6,445 nt of DNA from Myxococcales bacterium. GTDB taxonomy: Bacteria > Myxococcota_A > Polyangia > Palsa-1104. Location of the stretch: NCBI GenBank assembly GCA_023248835.1, contig JAHFDU010000118.1, forward strand, positions 1 through 6,445. Reading direction: 5' to 3'. Under the pieces are notes generated by a model. That model was not told the origin of the DNA. It saw only the letters and a list, made by a program, of their open reading frames with translations, and did no database searches. The translations under genes and the position numbers were made by a program. Positions 1 to 4,599 of this stretch are shown here, piece by piece. Position 1 is the first letter of the stretch, and each line of letters starts with the position of its first letter.

Positions 1-94
1 TTTCCACTGTCGGTGCATTGTCCGCCCGCGCTGGCAAAACCCCTGCACACAAGAGCAAGACACCCACCGCCGATCTCACTCGTCTCTTGTCCAT
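1..94 (-). CDS. Exported protein, N-terminal fragment (runs off the left edge)
   Basis: This is an open reading frame on the minus strand that starts with ATG at 94 and is still open at base 1, giving 31 codons. The translation begins MDKRRVRSAVGVLLLC, followed by AGVLPARA and DNAPTVE. It is a textbook Sec signal peptide: a basic N-region (K3, R4, R5, R7), a hydrophobic core at about residues 9-20, and an Ala-Arg-Ala cleavage site with predicted cutting after residue 24. There is no Cys at the cleavage site, so it should be cut by signal peptidase I rather than lipidated. A strong Shine-Dalgarno sequence, AAAGGAG at 106-100, lies 5 nt before the ATG, which fixes the start. The mature protein is almost entirely outside the window, so its function cannot be named. 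It is the third minus-strand gene after the lipoprotein and the small hypothetical protein. Repeat copy A lies about 65 bp upstream of its start. Confidence 0.75.
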   Translation of the reverse strand, partial: MDKRRVRSAVGVLLLCAGVLPARADNAPTVE

Positions 95-159
95 GCTGTC
101 TCCTTTGCCGAATAAGACTCCGCCCACCCCAAAACGGTTTCATCAAAATCGGACGGAAG

Positions 160-234
160 GGGACAGTCTTCAGTAATTCAGTTATTCATTTTCTTCTGAA
201 TAATGTGAATAATTGCAATACGGAAGACCGTCCC
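160..234. repeat. Structured repeat, copy A (75 bp, REP/MITE-like)
   Basis: The ends are inverted repeats, GGGACAGTCTTC at 160-171 and GAAGACCGTCCC at 223-234, which pair at 11 of 12 positions. Inside them a second pair, CAGTTATTCA at 179-188 and TGAATAATTG at 206-215, pairs over 10 positions with one G-T wobble. The element can therefore form a long two-storey hairpin. It is AT-rich in the middle within a GC-rich genome. The same element occurs at 723-799 in the same orientation. With the 51 inner bases aligned without gaps there are 5 differences. The terminal GGGAC and palindromic arms resemble the REP-type ends used by IS200-like Y1/RAYT transposases; this assignment is inference. It lies between the end of the small hypothetical gene and the start of the exported protein gene. 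Confidence 0.85.
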
Positions 235-339
235 TGAGGTATGAGCGGACCTATCGTACTACCAGGCGCTGTGGCAAACTTTCTTCAAGTGACGACGTGC
301 TCGAGAGATCCCAAAATGCCGTTTGTTGCGACTACGCAC

Positions 340-681
340 TTAGAAGCGCTCCAGGCTCGATTCCATAAAGTCCAAATCGTTCTCTGAAGCCTTCATGGCG
401 GCAGCAACGACCAGATAACGCGAGTTGCCCGCCTCCACGACAAAAATCTGATCGCTGGGTATGTTCCTGCCTAGTGCGAGCTGCGCGCGTTCAACATCCG
501 CTTCGGCAGGCGGACAGATCGTCGGACTTTCAATTCTCGTCGGAAGTTCAATATATTCAACACCCACAAATGCGATGTCGATGTTCGTGGGAAAGGTGTC
601 AGTCTTTGCGCTCCGGAGAAGAAGCTGATCATGGCTAACTCTAAAATCCCAAAGCCGGAACTCTCGATCGAAATGCCGCAT
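340..681 (-). CDS. Small hypothetical protein (113 aa)
   Basis: This is a complete minus-strand gene with ATG at 681, TAA at 342-340, and a Shine-Dalgarno-like AGGA at 692-689, 7 nt before the start. The protein has no signal peptide or membrane segment and should be cytosolic. Two stretches look like the core of a compact beta-rich fold: residues 11-24 (W-D-F-R-V-S-H followed by L-L-L-R-S) and residues 33-48 (N-I-D-I, then F-V-G-V-E-Y and E-L-P-T). The second half has an alternating strand-like segment (IFVVEAGNSRYLVVAA). The pattern reminds me of small uncharacterised bacterial proteins sometimes found beside toxins as immunity proteins, but I cannot name a family and no toxin is seen here. 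A hand count over 361-660 gives 51% GC, clearly lower than the lipoprotein and ribosomal genes, and the gene is bracketed by two copies of a repeat. Both facts suggest separate acquisition. Confidence 0.7.
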   Translation of the reverse strand: MRHFDREFRLWDFRVSHDQLLLRSAKTDTFPTNIDIAFVGVEYIELPTRIESPTICPPAEADVERAQLALGRNIPSDQIFVVEAGNSRYLVVAAAMKASENDLDFMESSLERF

Positions 682-705
682 GTAACAGTCCTATTGAAGA
701 CTAAA

Positions 706-727
706 GGAGACGGGGAGGAGACGGGGA
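706..727 (+). repeat. 11-bp tandem duplication at the edge of repeat copy B
   Basis: The unit GGAGACGGGGA occurs twice in direct succession, at 706-716 and 717-727. The second unit overlaps the left end of the structured repeat copy B, supplying its first bases GGGGA. It may be a by-product of the insertion or slippage at a G-rich site. It has no counterpart at copy A. Confidence 0.8.
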
Positions 728-799
728 CGGTCTTCAGTAACTCAGTTATTCATTTTCTACCGAATAATGTGAATAACTGCAATAAGGAAGACCGTCCCC
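723..799. repeat. Structured repeat, copy B (77 bp, REP/MITE-like)
   Basis: This is the better preserved copy of the element also found at 160-234. The terminal arms GGGGACGGTCTTC (723-735) and GAAGACCGTCCCC (787-799) are perfect 13-bp inverted repeats. The inner arms CAGTTATTCA (743-752) and TGAATAACTG (770-779) are perfect 10-bp inverted repeats around a 17-nt loop. The middle contains two close copies of the octamer GAATAA with flanking bases (762-767 and 771-776). The element directly abuts the stop codon of the lipoprotein gene (TAG at 802-800) and lies between that gene and the small hypothetical gene on the same strand. It could shield the lipoprotein mRNA 3' end, as REP elements do; there is no U-tract, so it is not a classic terminator. 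Confidence 0.88.
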
Positions 800-3124
800 C
801 TATGGAACGATGGCTGGGCACTCGTACAGCACCTGAAAACTCTTGAGGCGCGGCGTCGAGATGTGATCGAGCGAGCTGAAGTCGAATTCGATTTGCAAGA
901 AATTCGACGGATTGGGCATCACTGGCCCGGCTCCCGTTGGTGGGGCTTGTGACAAATCGGCAGGCGAAGTGGTGTAGTTACCGGTGAACGTCGCGCCGCC
1001 AAAGTTATTGGTGTCCGAACTGCGCACGCGCACGCTGAGCGCGGTACCCATCGGTGCGTCGTCGTCCCAGACGACTTTGAGCCAGCGCGTCTTGACACTG
1101 CCGCCACAGCCCGGCTGCGTCCAGGTGTAGACGCCGCGTGGCGCGGTGAAATTGCGTAGACCAAAGCCGGTGAAATCGGAGTAGGTGTACGGCTTGGGCA
1201 GGGTGTGGCTGTGGCCAAAACCGGCGATGTTGTCGTCGAGCTTGACTTCATCGATCGCCGCCATCGGCGCGGTGACGTTGCCGGCCGAGTCGACGGCAAA
1301 ATGGGTGAGCGTGCTCGATGCCTGATTGACCGCCCAAAGATCGAGATCGGGCGCGACACCGACGCCGATGGTGTAAGCGCCGGTGGTGGCGGTGGTGGCT
1401 GAAATCGAAAGATGAATCGGCATCGCGCTGTAGGGGGTGTCGACGCGAATTTGCGCCAAGCGCCCGGTGTCACCATCGAGACCGACCCAGGCCCACGCTG
1501 GGTTGCGGTTGTCGACAGCGACGCCGCGGCCGGCCGGATAGTTGTTCCCTGAAAATGTTGGGATTGCGTCGAAGATAAATTGCACCCACTGGCCGTTGCC
1601 GAGCGTGGCGAAGCTGGTGCGATCCGGCCGGTAGCGGAAAGCACCGACATTGCCGGCCGAGTTGCGACTGCCCCAGTGGCCGAGCCAAACTTGCTGCACT
1701 AAGCTATTGGCGCCGCCGTCGGGCACCCCGCCGTCGGGGATGCCGCCGTCGAGTCCAGGCGCTGCGTCGTAGTAACCATCGAGCGCGACGCCGTAAAAAC
1801 CGCCGCCGCCGGTCGGCGCGAGCGACGGCGCAGTAGTGCCCTGCTGGGTAGCGTCGGCGGTATTGAAATAGTAGAGGCGCGCCAGATGAACCTCAGGCGC
1901 CCACAAAATGCCGAACTCGTCGATGGCAGCGCCGTATGGATGCACCGGTTTACCGCTGATGAGTGGTGAGGTGACGACTTGCAGAATCTGCCCGGTGGTG
2001 CCGTCGATGCGCAAGAAGGCGCCGTCGTGGTAGCGACCCGCCCACGCATCCGAAGCGTCGGTCGGTGCAGCTTCAATCTTCGGCTGCAGCGCGAGCGCGC
2101 GTCCCCAGCCGCCCAGATCGGGGATGCCGCCGACGCCGCCGGTGTTGGTGGTAAATAGAATGCATTCGTCGTCGAGGCCGTAGAATTCTTGCACGTGGCC
2201 CGGTTTGCATGGCGTGGCAGCGACGGTGGCAATGTCGTCCGGGATGCCGTCGTCGTTGCAATCGGTGGTGATGATGCCGTCGCCGTCTATGTCACTCGAG
2301 GTCTGGATGCCGGCTTTGCCATTGCGCTCGACGCAGTTTTCGATCGCGTTGGCGATCTTGGTCACTGACGACTGTCCATCGAGCGCGCCGCCGTTACACT
2401 TGTCATTGGCCGGATCGGCCCCTTCGCTGGCGCTCGCCTGGTCGCGACAAAATGCGCGGTTCGACACCCAGGTATCGCCGTTGAGATCGACGGTGGTGCG
2501 CGAGGGACGGTTGTTTTTGAGTTGAATCGCCGTCGGCAAACGGCCAGTAGAATTGGCATCGCAGCAACCGACGCCCGCCGCGCAAGTGCCCACGGTGTCG
2601 ACGGTGAGGGTGTAGGCTTTGTTGCCCCACTTAGAAGAATCGCTGCCCGAGCGACAAGTCACCGAGACATAGCGCGCCACTTCGGAATAACCCTGGTTCT
2701 TGGCGCTCATTGGAGGATTGACGCGTCGGTGAGTATCGACCTTGGAGACCATGCCGACTTCGTAGGCGTGGTCGTCTGCGATCCATAGATAGGCAAATTC
2801 ACTGTGAGTGGAGTCGAGCACCAAGTATCCGTCGGAGTCGCGGCCGACGTTGCTGGCGGTGACGTTGTCGGGCGGCGTCGAATCGCTCGGCAGTGGAAAC
2901 ATGCCGCCCGATCCGCTGCCCGGGCCAACGCCCACAACGGCGCAAGTCGGATCGTAATCGCCGCACGCGGTGGGTCCGTCACCGTAGCCGGTGATGGGTC
3001 CCGGGTCGTCCGAGCTTAAGTCGACCATCGCCATGTCCCCGTCTGTCGCAGGTGCCTGCCGACAGCGACACCCAACCATGCCGCCGGCGAGCACAAACGC
3101 GAGGCTAAAACATAGGGCTTTCAT
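800..3124 (-). CDS. Large surface lipoprotein with beta-propeller-like repeats
   Basis: Numbering below is from ATG 3124, giving 774 residues. Residues 1-19 form a lipoprotein-like signal peptide: MK, a hydrophobic run, then G-M-V-G-C19. Met at -3 is not the canonical Leu, so lipidation is likely but not certain. A low-complexity Asp/Gly/Pro linker follows to about residue 85. Residues 278-297 hold a DxDGDG and CNDDGIPDD stretch typical of Ca-binding loops. Segments of the type G-x-A-x-D..G-x-x-W recur (about 213-220, 396-408, 445-450, 534-547, 588-598), as in NHL or Vgb-like beta-propellers. A linker of three Gly-Gly units lies at 458-472. Residues about 660-774 look like a beta-sandwich carbohydrate-binding-type domain. 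There are many Cys outside the signal (e.g. 54, 61, 157, 181, 187, 188, 226, 243), fitting disulfides in an exported protein. Alternative starts are ATG 3133 and TTG 3136. I prefer 3124 because a GGTGAT sequence complementary to the 16S end (3141-3136) lies 11 nt before it and the signal peptide is then standard. The substrate or role is unknown. It has its own promoter and diverges from rpsL. Confidence 0.85.
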   Translation of the reverse strand: MKALCFSLAFVLAGGMVGCRCRQAPATDGDMAMVDLSSDDPGPITGYGDGPTACGDYDPTCAVVGVGPGSGSGGMFPLPSDSTPPDNVTASNVGRDSDGYLVLDSTHSEFAYLWIADDHAYEVGMVSKVDTHRRVNPPMSAKNQGYSEVARYVSVTCRSGSDSSKWGNKAYTLTVDTVGTCAAGVGCCDANSTGRLPTAIQLKNNRPSRTTVDLNGDTWVSNRAFCRDQASASEGADPANDKCNGGALDGQSSVTKIANAIENCVERNGKAGIQTSSDIDGDGIITTDCNDDGIPDDIATVAATPCKPGHVQEFYGLDDECILFTTNTGGVGGIPDLGGWGRALALQPKIEAAPTDASDAWAGRYHDGAFLRIDGTTGQILQVVTSPLISGKPVHPYGAAIDEFGILWAPEVHLARLYYFNTADATQQGTTAPSLAPTGGGGFYGVALDGYYDAAPGLDGGIPDGGVPDGGANSLVQQVWLGHWGSRNSAGNVGAFRYRPDRTSFATLGNGQWVQFIFDAIPTFSGNNYPAGRGVAVDNRNPAWAWVGLDGDTGRLAQIRVDTPYSAMPIHLSISATTATTGAYTIGVGVAPDLDLWAVNQASSTLTHFAVDSAGNVTAPMAAIDEVKLDDNIAGFGHSHTLPKPYTYSDFTGFGLRNFTAPRGVYTWTQPGCGGSVKTRWLKVVWDDDAPMGTALSVRVRSSDTNNFGGATFTGNYTTSPADLSQAPPTGAGPVMPNPSNFLQIEFDFSSLDHISTPRLKSFQVLYECPAIVP
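1712..1756 (-). repeat. Three 15-bp tandem repeats encoding an Asp-Gly-Gly linker
   Basis: Three 15-bp units (1712-1726, 1727-1741, 1742-1756) share the core GCCGTCG on the plus strand and encode LDGGI, PDGGV and PDGGA within the lipoprotein (about residues 458-472). The segment separates two halves of the propeller-like region and is likely a flexible loop. Such short in-frame repeats can change in number by slippage. Confidence 0.8.
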
Positions 3125-3135
3125 ATCTTGCATCA

Positions 3136-3179
3136 ATCACCGCTTTGGGAATTTTACTGCACTCGGTGATCATTCCCAA
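3136..3179. promoter_or_regulatory. Two interleaved inverted repeats over the lipoprotein promoter (possible operator)
   Basis: ATCACCG (3136-3142) is the inverted partner of CGGTGAT (3164-3170). TTGGGAAT (3145-3152) is the inverted partner of ATTCCCAA (3172-3179). Both pairs are perfect and they interleave in an a-b-a'-b' order. The second pair covers the -35 box and touches the -10 box of the minus-strand promoter. This is a plausible binding site for one or two dimeric regulators; that role is inference. Confidence 0.45.
3151..3179 (-). promoter_or_regulatory. Sigma70-type promoter of the lipoprotein gene
   Basis: Read on the minus strand, TTGGGA (3179-3174) and TAAAAT (3156-3151) are separated by 17 bp. 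They match the TTGACA and TATAAT consensus at 4 of 6 and 5 of 6 positions. Transcription would start near 3144, leaving a short leader of about 20 nt before ATG 3124. Confidence 0.6.
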
Positions 3180-3476
3180 GGAGATTCAATACATGGGCTA
3201 TGCACCGTGAGGTCGATTACTATGGGTACGCGTAGGGACGGACTTCGGAAAGTCCGTCCCCTGTCTTCCAGCTAGCGGTCCATCTCGCGCCCGGTCTCTA
3301 TGGCGCCGCGGCTACCCTTCAGAGCACTCATCGGTGCGAGCGGCCCTGAACCGACTCACGTCCCGAGCAGGTTCTCTCTCGAAAAAAACCTATTCTCGCA
3401 GAAAAAGTAGACCCGGCAGATCCAGCAGAAATCCAAAGCCCAACCCGTTACCCATGTAAATTCTTATTGATTGTTG
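3180..3476. other. Intergenic region between divergent lipoprotein and rpsL genes
   Basis: No convincing coding frame or RNA gene is visible here on either strand. It holds the REP-like hairpin at 3235-3260. From about 3380 the sequence becomes richer in A and T, with A-runs at 3381-3387 and 3402-3406 and the AT-rich block 3456-3476 next to the rpsL -35 box. That block could act as an UP element for the ribosomal-protein promoter. Confidence 0.6.
3235..3260. repeat. REP-like hairpin C (11-bp perfect stem)
   Basis: GGGACGGACTT (3235-3245) and AAGTCCGTCCC (3250-3260) are perfect inverted repeats around the 4-nt loop CGGA. The outer GGGACGG is shared with the ends of repeat copies A and B. On the left it is preceded by GTAG overlapping the first G; GTAG and GGAC are tetranucleotides reported beside REP palindromes of RAYT transposases. 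No T-run follows on either strand, so it is unlikely to be an intrinsic terminator. Confidence 0.75.
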
Positions 3477-3504
3477 TTGACAGACGACCGCCGAAAAGTA
3501 CACT
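3477..3504 (+). promoter_or_regulatory. Promoter of the rpsL cluster
   Basis: A perfect -35 box TTGACA (3477-3482) is followed after 16 bp by TACACT (3499-3504), with an AT-rich stretch just upstream. The predicted start is near 3511, giving a leader of about 22 nt that contains AGGAAG (3523-3528) before ATG 3533. This strong promoter probably drives the whole downstream ribosomal cluster. Confidence 0.75.
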
Positions 3505-3532
3505 ACGACCCCTTTAGAGGCTAGGAAGAGGA

Positions 3533-3904
3533 ATGCCGACAATCAATCAGCTCGTCAAAAGCGGGCGCGACAAACAGAAAAGAAAGACGGCAGCGCCGGC
3601 GCTGCGCGGCTGTCCGCAAAAGCGTGGCGTGTGCGTGCGTGTGTATACCTCGACGCCGAAGAAGCCGAATTCGGCGCTGCGCAAGGTGGCGCGCGTGCGG
3701 CTCACCAACGGCATGGAAGTGACCAGCTACATTCCTGGCGAGGGTCACAATTTGCAGGAGCACTCGGTTTGCCTCATTCGTGGCGGCCGCGTCAAAGATC
3801 TTCCTGGCGTTCGCTACCACATTGTTCGTGGAACGCTCGACACGCAAGGCGTCAACAACCGTCGCCAGAGCCGTTCGAAATACGGCGCCAAGCGGCCCAA
3901 GTAA
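3533..3904 (+). CDS. rpsL: 30S ribosomal protein S12
   Basis: S12 is a small-subunit protein at the decoding centre that helps monitor codon-anticodon pairing. The 123-residue product has the usual bacterial length (about 124) and starts MPTINQLV. The decoding loops are intact: TPKKPNSALRK at residues 41-51 with Lys43 and Lys44, and GGRVKDLPGVRYH at 84-96 with Lys88 and Asp89. These are the streptomycin-sensitive wild-type residues, and the Asp is the site of methylthiolation in E. coli. The basic C-terminal tail NRRQSRSKYGAKRPK is present. It is the first gene of the cluster, behind a near-consensus promoter, with a purine-rich AGGAAGAGG just before the ATG. rpsG follows after 12 nt. Confidence 0.98.
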   Translation: MPTINQLVKSGRDKQKRKTAAPALRGCPQKRGVCVRVYTSTPKKPNSALRKVARVRLTNGMEVTSYIPGEGHNLQEHSVCLIRGGRVKDLPGVRYHIVRGTLDTQGVNNRRQSRSKYGAKRPK

Positions 3905-3916
3905 GGAATGTAGACG

Positions 3917-4405
3917 ATGCCCCGCAAAGGTGGAGTTCAAAAGCGCGACAACATTCCGGATCCAAAATATACCGACGCGCCGATCGACGTGCGCAAACGG
4001 GTCAGCCAGTTTATCAACACCGTGATGGTTTGCGGCAAGAAAGCCATTGCGGAAGGGATTGTGTATGGTGCGTTCGACATGGTGGAGGAGCGCGCCAAGG
4101 TCGAGGCGATCAAAACTTTTGATACCGCGCTCAACAACGTCAAACCGAAGGTGGAAGTAAAATCGCGTCGCGTCGGTGGTTCGACCTATCAGGTGCCGGT
4201 GGATGTGCGGCCTGATCGATCGACCGCGGTGGGCATGCGATGGCTGGTGATTTACGCGCGCGAGCGCGGCGAAAAGACGATGGTTGAAAAATTGGCCTCC
4301 GAGATTTTGGACGCGTCGCAGAATCGTGGCAACGCAGTCAAGAAGCGCGAGGACACGCACAAAATGGCGGAAGCGAACAAAGCTTTCGCGCATTATCGGT
4401 GGTAA
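3917..4405 (+). CDS. rpsG: 30S ribosomal protein S7
   Basis: S7 binds the 3' major domain of 16S rRNA, starts assembly of the 30S head and lines the E site. The 162-residue product is complete and only slightly longer than the common 156. Family signatures are clear: the N-terminal P-D-P-K-Y (residues 14-18), the VKSRRVGGSTYQVPVDVRP block (81-99), the MRWL helix (107-110) and the C-terminal KKREDTHKMAEANKAFAHYRW region. An AAGGA at 3903-3907, overlapping the rpsL stop, sits 9 nt before ATG. In the usual str operon fusA comes next; here a 194-bp gap leads straight to tuf. In E. coli S7 represses its own operon through the rpsL-rpsG spacer, but the spacer here is only 12 nt, so the same mechanism is unlikely. 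Confidence 0.98.
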   Translation: MPRKGGVQKRDNIPDPKYTDAPIDVRKRVSQFINTVMVCGKKAIAEGIVYGAFDMVEERAKVEAIKTFDTALNNVKPKVEVKSRRVGGSTYQVPVDVRPDRSTAVGMRWLVIYARERGEKTMVEKLASEILDASQNRGNAVKKREDTHKMAEANKAFAHYRW

Positions 4406-4599
4406 GCGGGAGTTGAGGAATTAGAAAAAGACTGTTTGCTTGATAGGGAGCACCTAACCCGCATTTTTGTTGGGTCCTTCTGATCAATCAGCCAATCGCC
4501 TTCTAAACAACCCTCCTCTCCCAAAGATGTAGAGATGAAGAGTTCCAATGGCCGGGACCACCGCTTTGAGGCGGACGGGTCCACAAAGGAGATGCCGCT
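4406..4599 (+). other. 194-bp spacer between rpsG and tuf, in place of fusA
   Basis: The expected EF-G gene is absent and no remnant of it is recognisable in any frame. The spacer has weak inverted repeats (around 4455-4473 and 4480-4491) without a following T-run, and a better hairpin next to the tuf ribosome-binding site. I found no convincing sigma70 promoter; TTCTGA and TCTAAA 18 bp apart near 4477-4506 are a poor match. tuf may be transcribed by read-through from rpsL. Confidence 0.6.
4555..4591 (+). promoter_or_regulatory. Leader hairpin and ribosome-binding site of tuf
   Basis: GGACC (4555-4559) pairs with GGTCC (4578-4582), and CCGC (4561-4564) pairs with GCGG (4571-4574), around the loop TTTGAG. 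The stem ends 2 nt before the Shine-Dalgarno sequence AAAGGAG (4585-4591), which lies 8 nt from ATG 4600. The hairpin leaves the site accessible and could affect translation or mRNA stability; a regulatory role is only inferred. Confidence 0.5.

Noticed and set aside
3..173. Plus-strand open frame from the left edge ending at TAA 171-173 inside copy A
   Set aside because: It could be the tail of a gene, but the minus strand over the same bases has a strong Shine-Dalgarno sequence, ATG and signal peptide, which is far better evidence.
631..846. Plus-strand short frames through both repeat copies (also 13-237) sharing the peptide VFSNSVIHFL
   Set aside because: The shared peptide is just the repeat read in the same frame. 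The differences between copies fit preserved stems better than preserved protein, and the 13-237 frame is antisense to a better-supported exported-protein start.
919..1650. 243-codon minus-strand frame inside the lipoprotein gene
   Set aside because: It is in a different frame of the same strand, and its Arg/Ser/Pro-rich translation is typical of an off-frame reading of GC-rich DNA. The lipoprotein frame has the signal peptide and domain-like repeats.
1712..1756. 15-bp tandem repeats as a CRISPR or mobile repeat
   Set aside because: They are in frame, have no spacers, and encode a low-complexity linker inside the lipoprotein.
3136..3179. RNA pseudoknot or riboswitch in the interleaved repeats
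   Set aside because: The a-b-a'-b' order would allow a pseudoknot on paper, but the connecting loop would be 1 nt across a 7-bp stem, and most of the sequence lies upstream of the predicted transcription start.
3235..3260. Hairpin C as an intrinsic terminator
   Set aside because: No T-run follows the stem on either strand, and neither flanking gene ends here because both genes diverge from this region.
3521..4393. 290-codon frame antisense to rpsL and rpsG
   Set aside because: It spans two clear ribosomal-protein genes and their spacer on the opposite strand. It is explained by codon bias.
4455..4473. Terminator after rpsG
   Set aside because: The ACCC/GGGT inverted repeat is short and bulged, with the T-run in the loop rather than after the stem.
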